Origin: Clostridia bacterium
Lineage (GTDB): Bacteria; Bacillota_A; Clostridia; Christensenellales; Aristaeellaceae
Assembly (NCBI GenBank): GCA_017938645.1
Contig: JAGBBE010000067.1
Span: 1 to 52,716 of the forward strand
Length of the DNA: 52,716 nt
Direction of reading: 5' to 3'
In this document: positions 33,245-43,445 of the stretch, in pieces
Position numbering within the stretch: the stretch's first letter is position 1
How the letters are laid out: each line of letters starts with the position of its first letter
Program-made: the position numbers and the translations under genes
Notes under the pieces: model-generated
Databases searched by the model: none
Seen by the model: the letters and a program-made list of their open reading frames with translations, nothing else
Told to the model about the DNA's origin: nothing

Positions 33245-34861
33245 ATGAGCGAAGCCACTCTGAACGCTGCGCAGCTTGCCCAGATCGAGAAGCGCCGCAC
33301 CTTTGCCATCATCAGCCACCCCGACGCCGGCAAGACCACCATGACTGAGAAGCTGCTTCTCTACGGCGGCGCGATCCGCCAGGCCGGCAGCGTCAAAGCG
33401 CGCAAGGCCGAGCGCCACGCCACCTCCGACTGGATGGAGATCGAAAAGCAGCGCGGCATTTCGGTTACGTCCTCTGCGATGCAGTTTGAATACGACGGCT
33501 GCCGCATCAACATTCTGGACACCCCGGGTCACCAGGACTTCTCCGAGGACACCTACCGCGTGCTGGTAGCAGCCGACGCGGCGGTCATGCTCATCGACGC
33601 GGCCAAGGGTGTTGAGGCGCAGACGATCAAGCTGTTCAAGGTTTGCCGCATGCGCAACATTCCCATCTTTACGTTCGTTAATAAGATGGACCGCGCCGCG
33701 AAGGATCCCTTCGAGCTGATGGAGGAGCTGGAGAACGTGCTGGGCATCCGTTCCTGCCCGATGAACTGGCCCATCGGCGTCGACGGCGACTTCCAGGGCG
33801 TGTATCAGCGCGACATCGGCAAGGTGCTTCTGTATTCCGGCGGCAACCACGGCATGAGCAAGGCCGACACGCTCATAATCGATCCCAACAGCGATGAGGC
33901 TAAGGGCGTGCTGGAGCAGCACTACATTGATCGCCTCAATGATGAGATCGAGCTTTTGGACGAAGCGGGCGATCCCTTCGATAAGGAAGCGGTGCTGACC
34001 GGCAAGCTGACGCCGCTGTTCTTTGGCTCCGCCGTTACCAACTTCGGCGTGGAGCCCTTCCTGGAGGCCTTCCTTTCCATCACGCCTCCTCCGCTTTCCC
34101 GCATGGCCGATATCGGCGAGATCAAGCCGACCAATCCCTACTTCTCCGGCTTCATCTTCAAGATTCAGGCCAATATGAATCCCGCGCACCGCGACCGACT
34201 GGCCTTTGTGCGCATCGTCAGCGGCGAGTTCCAGAAGGGCATGACCGTGTACCATTCCGGCACGGACAAGCAGATTCAGCTCAAACAGCCCCAGCAGTTC
34301 ATGGCCGACGAGCGCGAAGCCGTCGAGACCGCCTACGCAGGCGATATCATCGGCCTGTTCGATCCCGGATGCTTCCATCTGGGTGATGCGCTCTCTGCAG
34401 GTCCGAAGCTGCACTTCTCCTCGATCCCGGTGTTCGCGCCTGAGCATTTTGCCCGCGTGCGTCCCGAGGACAGCATGAAGCGCAAGCAGTTCTTAAAGGG
34501 CATTCTGCAGCTGGCTGAGGAAGGCGCCATCCAGACCTTCCGCCGCACCGAAACCGGCCGCGAGGAATTCATCGTCGGCGTTGTCGGCGTCCTGCAGTTT
34601 GAGGTTCTCGAGCACCGCCTCAAGACCGAGTACGGCGTGAACATGCTCATGGACCGTCTGCCCTTCCGCTATGTGCGCTGGGTTACCAAGTCTCCCAAGC
34701 CTGTGGAGGATCTCAAGCTCACCTCCACCTCCGGCCGCGGCTGGGACAGCGAAGAGCGCGAAGTTCTGCTCTTCGAAAACGAATGGTCGATCCGTCTGGC
34801 CGAAGAAAACAACAAGGGTCTGGAGCTGGCCGAAACGGCGATCCGTACCGTGTACGAGTAA
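33245..34861 (+). CDS. prfC: peptide chain release factor 3
   Basis: A 538-residue translational GTPase. It removes class I release factors from the ribosome after termination. G1 is ISHPDAGKTT, with SVKARKAERHATSDWMEIEKQRGISVTSSAMQF marking RF3 rather than EF-G; G3 is DTPGHQDF, G4 is NKMD. Domains II and III follow (NPAHRDRLAFVRIVSG, FIVGVVGVLQFEVLEHRL). Full length for RF3 (about 530). GAGAGG upstream of the ATG. The bipA gene follows after 81 bases in the same direction. Confidence 0.96.
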   Translation: MSEATLNAAQLAQIEKRRTFAIISHPDAGKTTMTEKLLLYGGAIRQAGSVKARKAERHATSDWMEIEKQRGISVTSSAMQFEYDGCRINILDTPGHQDFSEDTYRVLVAADAAVMLIDAAKGVEAQTIKLFKVCRMRNIPIFTFVNKMDRAAKDPFELMEELENVLGIRSCPMNWPIGVDGDFQGVYQRDIGKVLLYSGGNHGMSKADTLIIDPNSDEAKGVLEQHYIDRLNDEIELLDEAGDPFDKEAVLTGKLTPLFFGSAVTNFGVEPFLEAFLSITPPPLSRMADIGEIKPTNPYFSGFIFKIQANMNPAHRDRLAFVRIVSGEFQKGMTVYHSGTDKQIQLKQPQQFMADEREAVETAYAGDIIGLFDPGCFHLGDALSAGPKLHFSSIPVFAPEHFARVRPEDSMKRKQFLKGILQLAEEGAIQTFRRTETGREEFIVGVVGVLQFEVLEHRLKTEYGVNMLMDRLPFRYVRWVTKSPKPVEDLKLTSTSGRGWDSEEREVLLFENEWSIRLAEENNKGLELAETAIRTVYE

Positions 34862-34942
34862 GCAGGGGCTGAGTTCCTGCACCCCGGCTCGCTTGAATTC
34901 ATGTTTCCCATCCTGAATTGACGAAAGAAGGATTATCTTTAT

Positions 34943-36772
<1,830 letters not shown>

Positions 36773-36788
36773 AGCCCTGCACCCATCA

Positions 36789-36878
36789 CCGCTTCGCGGG
36801 GCTTGGCGGATGGAGTCTGACCTTGCGTGATCAGACTGCCGGTCGGCGGAGGGCCTCCCGGCTCGCGTGTGTGAGCGG
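36789..36878 (+). repeat. 90-bp dispersed structured repeat, copy B
   Basis: Counterpart of copy A. The hairpins keep their pairing: CCGC-TTC-GCGG unchanged; TGCC-GGTC-GGCG with a C-G to U-G change; GCTCGC-GTGT-GTGAGC with a changed loop. It starts 17 bases after the typA stop and ends 36 bases before the ribosome binding site of a secreted-protein gene. Confidence 0.7.
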
Positions 36879-36930
36879 AGCTATGCAAAAATCTTTCCCC
36901 CTTTTGATTCGAAAAGGAGGTTTCTTCCTG

Positions 36931-38298
36931 ATGAAGAACAGCTTTTTCAAGCGAATTCTGGCAGTGTGCCTCTGCCTTTGCATGCTGCCTGTGTTCGTCC
37001 TGGCGGACGAAGAAATCAACGACGGCACGCCGGTGACGCATTCGGCGTTTGACCTGTCGCTGCGCTTCAACGCCGACGGCTTCCCCAACGATGGTGCTGC
37101 GCACTATCAGGACTGGGCGAAGCTGTTTGACAAAATCAGCCTCACCGGCGATGCGAGGGCGCAGAGCTTTCTGTCGCCCTACAGCCGCGTGATGCTCGAC
37201 GGCGCGCTGTGCTTGAACGGCGAAAGCAAAGTGCCCTTTGAGTATGACGGGTACTACAGCTTCCGCTATCTGCGCTCGCCGGCGATCAACAACGAGAGCA
37301 TCCATTTCCAGATGCTCAACTTCTTCCAGTTCATGCTCAAGGGCTACTACTTCATGGGCTTGCCCACCAACCTGATTGCGGTGCCCATGTACCCCGAAGC
37401 GGCGGTGGAAGTGTTCCAGAAGTACGCCGAGCCGGTCAGCCGCGTTTGCGGCGGAGAAGGCAGCCGCGTCATCAGCTATGACGAACTGTACGCGCTGGCG
37501 GAGGAACTGAGCCTGCTGGTCAACGAGGATGAGAACGACAAGCTCTACTACTTCCTCACCTCGCTCATGATCGACATCGGCGGAGACTATATCTTCCTGG
37601 AAAAGTTGGCCTACATGGAGGACTGGCTGGACTATCTGGATCCGGAGCAGCTGGGCATGACCATCACCGTGGAGGATGAGAGCGAAACCTGGGTGCTGGG
37701 CGAGACGACCGTGTTTGAGAAAAACGGCGATAACTGGTCGTTCAGCCTGCCGGATTATGAAACCTATGTTTTCGGCGTAACCTATACGGAGGAAGAAGAC
37801 AGCTGCGAGTGGCGGCTGGAGATTCTGTGCGAGGATTTCGTTTGGCTGGATGCTTCCTTCACCGTGGATGGGCTGGGTGATCCCACGAAGGCCTCCGGCA
37901 CGGCCACGCTGGAAATGACGGGCGACGCGTTCTGGTTTGACATGCCGGTGATCGCGTTCCAGTATGACTTTAGCCGCACGGCGGAAACGCTGCCTTACGA
38001 CATGAGCCTCACGGTGGACTGGCTGCATCCGGAAACGGAAAAGCCCGCCATCGGCTTCAGCTATCAGGCGTCCATGGAGGAGCTGCCCTATACCGCCGTC
38101 TACAACCGTCCCATTGACAATCAGGACGACTTCTTCCACCTCAACGAAAGCTTCATGGCCGAATATGCCGACCGCTTTATGCCCACGCTTCTTGCGCACT
38201 TTATGCCCTTTGCATTTGAGGTTCCCGCAGGCGTGATCAGCGATCTGGTGAAGTGGATGGACGATCTGGGTTTTCTGGCCTTCTTCGGCCTTGAATAA
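36931..38298 (+). CDS. secreted protein of unknown function
   Basis: A 455-residue exported protein. Residues 1-26 form a signal peptide (MKNSFFKRILAVCLCLCMLPVFVLA, cut before DEEI). The mature part is acidic and rich in aromatic residues (LNFFQFMLKGYYFMGLP, YFLTSLMIDIGGDYIFLEK). The middle (about 245-380) is regular beta strands (TWVLGETTVFEKNGDNWSFSLPDYETYVF, ASFTVDGLGDPTKASGTATLEMTGD), like a lipoprotein-carrier or beta-barrel-type fold. No known domain recognised. AAAAGGAGG precedes the ATG. The GntR gene follows after 12 bases, so the two are cotranscribed. Repeat copy B is in its leader. Confidence 0.78.
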   Translation: MKNSFFKRILAVCLCLCMLPVFVLADEEINDGTPVTHSAFDLSLRFNADGFPNDGAAHYQDWAKLFDKISLTGDARAQSFLSPYSRVMLDGALCLNGESKVPFEYDGYYSFRYLRSPAINNESIHFQMLNFFQFMLKGYYFMGLPTNLIAVPMYPEAAVEVFQKYAEPVSRVCGGEGSRVISYDELYALAEELSLLVNEDENDKLYYFLTSLMIDIGGDYIFLEKLAYMEDWLDYLDPEQLGMTITVEDESETWVLGETTVFEKNGDNWSFSLPDYETYVFGVTYTEEEDSCEWRLEILCEDFVWLDASFTVDGLGDPTKASGTATLEMTGDAFWFDMPVIAFQYDFSRTAETLPYDMSLTVDWLHPETEKPAIGFSYQASMEELPYTAVYNRPIDNQDDFFHLNESFMAEYADRFMPTLLAHFMPFAFEVPAGVISDLVKWMDDLGFLAFFGLE

Positions 38299-38310
38299 TA
38301 CGGAGGAAAC

Positions 38311-39027
38311 ATGCAGGACAAACCTTTGGAAAAAAAGAGCCAGTCTCCGCTGTATCAGCAGCTGATGACCAGGCTCAAGAATGATATCACTGCCGGCGCA
38401 TATCCGGCCGGCGCGCGCATTCCGTCCGAGCAGGTGCTGTGCGACACCTACGGCGTGAGCCGTGTCACGGTGCGCAAGGCCATGCTGGATCTGGTGCAGG
38501 AAGGCCTGCTCGTGCGCCGTCAGGGCAAAGGCACCTTTGTGGCGGATGAGCGCATTCAGCGTAATCTCCAGCAGATCACCAGCTTTTCCGACGCCTGCCG
38601 TCAGATGGGTCACACCGCCAGCGCGAAGCTTCTGAGCGTGGAGTGGGTGAGCGCCAGCGGCGAGGATGTGGAAAAGCTGGGCGTGGAGCTGGGCGATCAG
38701 GTCATGGAGGTCTGCCGCCTGCGCCTGTGCGACAACGAACCCGTGATGCTGGAAATCAACCGCTTCCCTGCGCGCTACGCCTTTCTGGCCAGCGAGGCCG
38801 ACGAGCATTCGCTCTACGAATTGCTGAAAACCCATGGTGTGGTCGCTACATCCGCTGTGCATGACATCTCTCTGGGACATGCCACGCCCTTTGTGAGCCG
38901 TCATCTGGGCACGCAGCCGGGCGATGCGCTGCTGCTTCTGGACGAGTTGGTGCTGGATCAGCACGGCGAGCCGCTGCATGTGAGCCGTCAGTGGATCCGC
39001 GGCGACAAATACACCTTCCGGATTTAA
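38311..39027 (+). CDS. GntR-family regulator, HutC subfamily (UTRA domain)
   Basis: A 238-residue transcription factor. The N-terminal winged helix reads SPLYQQLMTRLKNDITAGAYPAGARIPSEQVLCDTYGVSRVTVRKAMLDLVQEGLLVRRQGKGTFVA. The UTRA effector domain (about 85-238) covers SFSDACRQMGHTASAKLLSVEWV to VSRQWIRGDKYTFRI. HutC-type members bind sugar phosphates or amino acids and usually repress nearby genes. TACGGAGG precedes the ATG. It lies in an operon with the secreted-protein gene and upstream of the NYN gene (14-base gap), either of which may be a target. Confidence 0.93.
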   Translation: MQDKPLEKKSQSPLYQQLMTRLKNDITAGAYPAGARIPSEQVLCDTYGVSRVTVRKAMLDLVQEGLLVRRQGKGTFVADERIQRNLQQITSFSDACRQMGHTASAKLLSVEWVSASGEDVEKLGVELGDQVMEVCRLRLCDNEPVMLEINRFPARYAFLASEADEHSLYELLKTHGVVATSAVHDISLGHATPFVSRHLGTQPGDALLLLDELVLDQHGEPLHVSRQWIRGDKYTFRI

Positions 39028-39041
39028 CCCAAGGAGACTTT

Positions 39042-40025
39042 ATGGCAAAATTCGCCCTTTTCGTGGATCTTGAAAACTGCGGCGCAAAGGTGGACACTTT
39101 GCTTTCCGTGCTGGAAAAGGTCAAGATCCGCGGCGACATCCTGCTGGGCAAGGTGTACGGCTATTCAGACGCCTACTCCGACCTCAAGGAAGTCCTTCTG
39201 TCCAACACGTTCACGGTGGTGCCAAGCCTGCGCTACGGCATCAGCCAGAAGAACAACGCCGACATCCAGCTGGTTATTGACGCGCTGGAGGTGGCGTTCA
39301 CCAACCCGCTCATCGACAGCTTCTGCATCGTTTCCGGCGACAGCGATTACACGCCGCTGGTGGGAAGGCTGAAGAGCATGGGCAAGTTTGTGCTGGGCAT
39401 CAGCCGTTCGGCGGCTGCGTCCAACATCTTCATCAACGCCTGCAACGAGTTCCAGTTTCTCGAAAACGTCGGCGGACGCACCCGCAAGCCCGACGCCAAG
39501 AAGAAGGCCGCCTCCGACAAGGAGCCGCTGGATGAACAGGAGCTCAACAAGCTGCTGGTGGGCGTCATGGAGGAGCAGAACGACCGCGACGAACTCTACG
39601 CCAGCGAGCTCAAAGGCATCCTTGTGCGTCTGCGCCCGGATTTCAACGAGAAGTCCTTCGGCTGCGCCACGTTCTTGAAGCTGCTGGAAAAACTGAGCAA
39701 GCGCTACGGCCAGCTCTCCGTGCGCAATGAAAACTACAACGTCATGATTTCGCTGGCGCAGACGGCTTCGGCCTCGGTGCAGGAAATCAACCGCGACAAC
39801 TGGCGCGCGCTTCTGGGCGAGCAGCTCGCCCGCTCCAAGGAGGATGGCTTCGAGCGCATCAATCCCTCCATCCTCAAGGCGGACATTCAGGCCAGCTTCC
39901 CGGATTTTTCCGAAAAGAAGCTCGGCTTCAAGCGCTTCAGTGATCTGCTTAAGGCCATGGAAAAGGAACGCCTGATCGCCATCGAGATGGACGAACAGAA
40001 GAACATGCTCATCCGCGTTTCGTGA
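39042..40025 (+). CDS. NYN-domain ribonuclease-like protein with two OST-HTH/LOTUS domains
   Basis: A 327-residue protein. The N-terminal NYN (PIN-like) domain, about 1-140, has FALFVDLENCGAK and IVSGDSDYTPLVGRLKSMGKFVLGIS, the acidic residues of a metal-dependent RNase. A charged linker (TRKPDAKKKAASDKEP) leads to two OST-HTH/LOTUS domains (about 170-240: LNKLLVGVMEEQNDRD.., LRPDFNEKSFGCATFLKLLEKLSK; about 250-327: FPDFSEKKLGFKRFSDLLKAMEK). LOTUS domains bind RNA. This matches the LabA/DUF88 group, often called NYN-LOTUS. Targets unknown. AAGGAG precedes the ATG. Confidence 0.92.
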   Translation: MAKFALFVDLENCGAKVDTLLSVLEKVKIRGDILLGKVYGYSDAYSDLKEVLLSNTFTVVPSLRYGISQKNNADIQLVIDALEVAFTNPLIDSFCIVSGDSDYTPLVGRLKSMGKFVLGISRSAAASNIFINACNEFQFLENVGGRTRKPDAKKKAASDKEPLDEQELNKLLVGVMEEQNDRDELYASELKGILVRLRPDFNEKSFGCATFLKLLEKLSKRYGQLSVRNENYNVMISLAQTASASVQEINRDNWRALLGEQLARSKEDGFERINPSILKADIQASFPDFSEKKLGFKRFSDLLKAMEKERLIAIEMDEQKNMLIRVS

Positions 40026-40026
40026 C

Positions 40027-40059
40027 AAAAAAATCTCCCCGAAGCGGGGAGATTTTTTT
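40027..40059. terminator. bidirectional terminator between NYN and GH78 genes
   Basis: AAAAAAATCTCCCC/GGGGAGATTTTTTT with loop GAAGC, T-runs on both strands. Confidence 0.92.
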
Positions 40060-40061
40060 GC

Positions 40062-42647
40062 TTATACGCGGCGGTGAATGGTCTTGCCGCTGAAGCGGTA
40101 GACGTATTCCCAGTGTCCGCTGCCGCGCTCGATGGTGCTGCAACCGCCGATGCTGACGCCATTTTCGAATACGTCATCGGAGATGTCAGGCAGAGAGATG
40201 CTTGCAGTGGTGTTGCAGGGAATATCCACTGTAACGCGAAGCATGTCGCCTTCGATGCGCCAGCCGCAGCCCAGCCGTCCGTACGGGGTCAAGGTGCTTG
40301 CCTTTGCGTGGGAAAGCAGGCTGTTTGGCTGGGGACAGATCCAGCTATGTTTGAATCCGGGCGCGTTTTCATCCGGATTGATGCCGCACATGTAGCGGTA
40401 CATCCATTCGGCGATGCTGCCGAAGGCGTAGTGATTGAACGAATTCATGCCCACCGCACCGAAGGAGCCGTCCTCGCGAAGCGAGTTCCAGCGTTCCCAC
40501 ATGGTGGTGGCTCCGCAGGCAACCTCGTACATCCAGCCGGGGCAGCCCTCAGAGAGCAGCAATGCATAGGCATATTCGTTCAGGCCGTTTTCGCTCAGCG
40601 CCGGGCACAGGCACGGCGTGCCGACAAAGCCGGTGGTCAGGTGCATGTTATCGGTTCTGAGGCGGAAGGCCAGCCGCTCGGCAGCCTTGGGTCTCTGGTA
40701 GGGCAGGAGCATATCGAACATCAGCGCCAGCGCGGAGGAGGTCTGATTTTCGCACGCTACGCGGCCGGAGGGTGTTACAAACTCGCGGCGGAACGCCTCG
40801 CGCACGGACTGCGCCAGCTCGCTGTAGAACCGGGCGTCCTCCTCGTAGCCGAGCGCTTTGGCCGCCTTGCTCACCAGCTCTGCGCTCCTGGCATAGTAGG
40901 CCGTTGCCACGAGCTCGGTGGGGGTCAGTCCGGCGCAGTTGTCAGGATCCTTGGTGTCCTGCGCCAGCCAGTCGCCCAGATGCGCGCTGCCGCCGTATAC
41001 GCCGTCCACAACGTCGTCGCTGCGGGTGATGAAATCGACATGCTTTTTCATGCTGGGATACTGTTTTTGCAGCAATTCCTTTTCGCCGCAGTAGACGTAC
41101 AGCGTCCACGGCATGATGGCTGCCGCATCCGCCCACGCGGTGGTGGGCGACTGCCAGGTTCCGCTGTCCTTGAGAATATAGGGAACCACCACCGGCACAA
41201 AACCCAGCTTGTCCTGCTCGATGGCCAGATCGTGCAGGTACTTGCGGTAAAATGCGCCGGAAGGCATGTTGAGGCAGGCGGTGGGGCAGAACACCTGTGC
41301 ATCGCCCGTCCAGCCCATGCGCTCGTCGCGCTGCGGACAGTCGGTGGGCGTGTCGACGAAGTTGTCGCGCTGGCTCCACATGGCGTTGAGGAACAGGCGG
41401 TTGACGCGCTCGTCGGAGCATTCAAACTGACCGGTCACGGGAATGTCGGAATGGATGACCTCGGCAGTGAAGTCGTCGGGGTTGATTTCGTCCAGTCCTG
41501 CAACCTTGGCATAGCGGAAGCCGAAGAAGGTAAAGGTGGGGAAATAGTCGTGCGGCTTTCCGTCGCCGGTGAAGAACATCTCCGCCTTGGCCGTGCGCAG
41601 GTTTTCGGTGTAGAGCGTGCCATCTGGGTTGAGCATCTCGCCGTAGCGGATGTGAACGGTTTTCCCTTCGGGCACGCACAGCTTCATGCGCAGCCAGCCG
41701 GACATGTTCTGGCCGGCGTCGAGGATCTTATGGTCAAGCAGCTTTACGCTGCGCCGCTCGGTGACGCGCACGGGCAGGCTCAGGCGCGGGGTCAGCAGAG
41801 ATTTGTCAATGGACACGATTTCCACCGGCTCCCATCCATCGCCCGTGAAGGTGGGGTCATACCTGCGCGCGTCAAACGCCTCGCCGTCGTAGATTTCGGC
41901 GCGATCAAAGGGGCTGCGGCGAGCCTGCCAGCTTTCGTCCGTCAGGAGGGTCAGATGCGTTCCGTCGTCCAGCTCGATCTCGATGCGCGCGATGAAGGCA
42001 AGCTGGCTGCCATAGATATTCTTGCGCTTTTCAATGCCCGGCCAGCCCACGCGGCCCGCGTAGTAGCCCATGCCCAGCCATGCGCCAAGGATGTTTTCGC
42101 CCTCATGCAGCGCGTCGGTGATATCAAAGGTCTGGTACTGCAGCCACTTGTCATAGGCGTTGAAATTGGGGCTGAGATGCTCGTCGCCCACGCGGCTGCC
42201 GTTCAAAAACAGGGCATACAGTCCCACGCCTGAAGAGTAGACGCGGGCGCTGCGGACAGGGCGGTCCAGCGTGAACACGCGGCGCAGTTCCGGCAGCGCC
42301 TTGTGCCAGCCAATCCACTCGGCCTGCTGAATGGCGTCTGCACAGGCGGTTTCAAACCAGCTCTCCTCGCTCCATTCAGAGGGCTGATCCTGCTCGTCCC
42401 ACACGCGCACGCGCCAGAAATAACGGGTCTGCGCTTCAAGCGTCACAGGCAGCGCCCATTCCACGCTCTGGCTGCTTTCGATTTTCCCGGAAAGATAACG
42501 CTCGCCTCTCCAGCGCGCCTCCACCTCGAAGGCTGTCTGAACATGATTGTGTCCCGGGGATTCCATCATCCAGCTCAGCCTCGCCTCATCCATGGCAAAG
42601 CCCAGCGGATGCTTGATTCCATTGCAGGTCATCTGTGTGATTTTCAT
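40062..42647 (-). CDS. alpha-L-rhamnosidase, GH78
   Basis: An 861-residue glycoside hydrolase that removes terminal alpha-L-rhamnose from plant glycosides and polysaccharides. About 1-110 is an N-terminal fibronectin-like domain (NGIKHPLGFAMDEARLSWMMES.., ARTRYFWRVRVWDEQ-type segment). The Bac_rhamnosid_N domain follows (SARVYSSGVGLYALFLNGSRVGDEHLSPNF), and then the catalytic (alpha/alpha)6 barrel, with TDCPQRDERMGWTGDAQVF carrying the acid/base Glu. A C-terminal beta domain ends the protein. There is no signal peptide, so it acts in the cytoplasm. AGAGGTGA precedes the ATG at 42647. Divergent from the HAD gene with overlapping promoters. Confidence 0.93.
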   Translation of the reverse strand: MKITQMTCNGIKHPLGFAMDEARLSWMMESPGHNHVQTAFEVEARWRGERYLSGKIESSQSVEWALPVTLEAQTRYFWRVRVWDEQDQPSEWSEESWFETACADAIQQAEWIGWHKALPELRRVFTLDRPVRSARVYSSGVGLYALFLNGSRVGDEHLSPNFNAYDKWLQYQTFDITDALHEGENILGAWLGMGYYAGRVGWPGIEKRKNIYGSQLAFIARIEIELDDGTHLTLLTDESWQARRSPFDRAEIYDGEAFDARRYDPTFTGDGWEPVEIVSIDKSLLTPRLSLPVRVTERRSVKLLDHKILDAGQNMSGWLRMKLCVPEGKTVHIRYGEMLNPDGTLYTENLRTAKAEMFFTGDGKPHDYFPTFTFFGFRYAKVAGLDEINPDDFTAEVIHSDIPVTGQFECSDERVNRLFLNAMWSQRDNFVDTPTDCPQRDERMGWTGDAQVFCPTACLNMPSGAFYRKYLHDLAIEQDKLGFVPVVVPYILKDSGTWQSPTTAWADAAAIMPWTLYVYCGEKELLQKQYPSMKKHVDFITRSDDVVDGVYGGSAHLGDWLAQDTKDPDNCAGLTPTELVATAYYARSAELVSKAAKALGYEEDARFYSELAQSVREAFRREFVTPSGRVACENQTSSALALMFDMLLPYQRPKAAERLAFRLRTDNMHLTTGFVGTPCLCPALSENGLNEYAYALLLSEGCPGWMYEVACGATTMWERWNSLREDGSFGAVGMNSFNHYAFGSIAEWMYRYMCGINPDENAPGFKHSWICPQPNSLLSHAKASTLTPYGRLGCGWRIEGDMLRVTVDIPCNTTASISLPDISDDVFENGVSIGGCSTIERGSGHWEYVYRFSGKTIHRRV

Positions 42648-42666
42648 GGCTTTCACCTCTGCGATG

Positions 42667-42695
42667 ATCTTACCCTGCCTTGGAACGGTTGTCAA
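42667..42695 (-). promoter_or_regulatory. promoter of the GH78 gene
   Basis: Minus strand: TTGACA (42690-42695), 17-bp spacer, TAAGAT (42667-42672). Its -35 box overlaps that of the divergent promoter. Confidence 0.8.
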
Positions 42696-42717
42696 TACCG
42701 GAGGTGTGCGGTATAAT
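42689..42717 (+). promoter_or_regulatory. promoter of the HAD phosphatase gene
   Basis: TTGTCA (42689-42694), 17-bp spacer, TATAAT (42712-42717). It shares five bases with the opposite -35 box. Confidence 0.82.
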
Positions 42718-42739
42718 ATCCATCAGGAGGGAACGCAAG

Positions 42740-43396
42740 ATGAAACGTTACGATACGGTGATTTTTGATCTGGACGGCACGCTGCTCAACACCCTTGATG
42801 ATCTGGCCAATTCGATCAACCACGCCCTGAAAACCGTTGGTTTTCCCGAAAGAACCATCGATGAGGTTCGCCGCTTTGTAGGAGATGGAGCCCTTGAGCT
42901 TGCACGCCGCGCATCGCCTGCGGGCACCAGCGAGGAAATGGTGAATCAGGTGCTGGAGCAGTTCCGCTTGCATTACAGCACGCATTCCACGGTGCACACC
43001 GCACCCTATCCGGGTATTTTTGATTTGATGGACGCGCTGAAGAACGCCGGAATTCAGCAGGCAGTGGTGTCCAACAAGCCGGATGCACAGGTCAGGAGTC
43101 TGTGTGCGGTGCATTTCGGCGAGTATGTCACCATCGCAGCAGGCGACCGTGAGGGCGTCAGGCGCAAGCCTGAGCCGGATGCGGTGTGGAATACCATGGA
43201 GCAGCTCGGCGCAAAGGCCGAACGCACGCTCTACGTGGGCGACAGCGACGTGGACGTGATCACCGCGCGCAATGCAAAGGTGGACTGCGCGGCGGTTACG
43301 TGGGGATTCCGGAGCGAGGAAGAGCTGCGCAAGGCCGGCGCGGTGTATCTGTTTGACACGGCGCAGGCGCTTGGCGACTGGATTGTGAATGCATAA
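42740..43396 (+). CDS. HAD phosphatase, phosphoglycolate-phosphatase-like
   Basis: A 218-residue HAD hydrolase. Motif I FDLDGTLLNTLDDLANSINHALKTVGFP is typical of phosphoglycolate phosphatase (Gph) and pyrophosphatase PpaX groups; motif II is VVSNKP, the lysine sits in RRKPEPDAVWNTM, motif IV is YVGDSDVDVITARNA. The helical cap is of Gph type. It may clear phosphoglycolate or another small phosphate ester. AGGAGGG precedes the ATG. Single gene between divergent promoter and terminator. Confidence 0.92.
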   Translation: MKRYDTVIFDLDGTLLNTLDDLANSINHALKTVGFPERTIDEVRRFVGDGALELARRASPAGTSEEMVNQVLEQFRLHYSTHSTVHTAPYPGIFDLMDALKNAGIQQAVVSNKPDAQVRSLCAVHFGEYVTIAAGDREGVRRKPEPDAVWNTMEQLGAKAERTLYVGDSDVDVITARNAKVDCAAVTWGFRSEEELRKAGAVYLFDTAQALGDWIVNA

Positions 43397-43405
43397 GAAG
43401 AACTC

Positions 43406-43445
43406 AAAAACCGCCGCAGTTTCAGCAAACTGCGGCGGTTTTTTT
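43406..43445. terminator. bidirectional terminator
   Basis: AACCGCCGCAGTTT/AAACTGCGGCGGTT, 14-bp perfect stem, loop CAGC, A-run before and T-run after. Confidence 0.93.

Noticed and set aside
36773..36930. In-frame extension of the secreted protein through repeat copy B
   Set aside because: The translation there is the repeat itself; AAAAGGAGG and a signal peptide mark the start at 36931.
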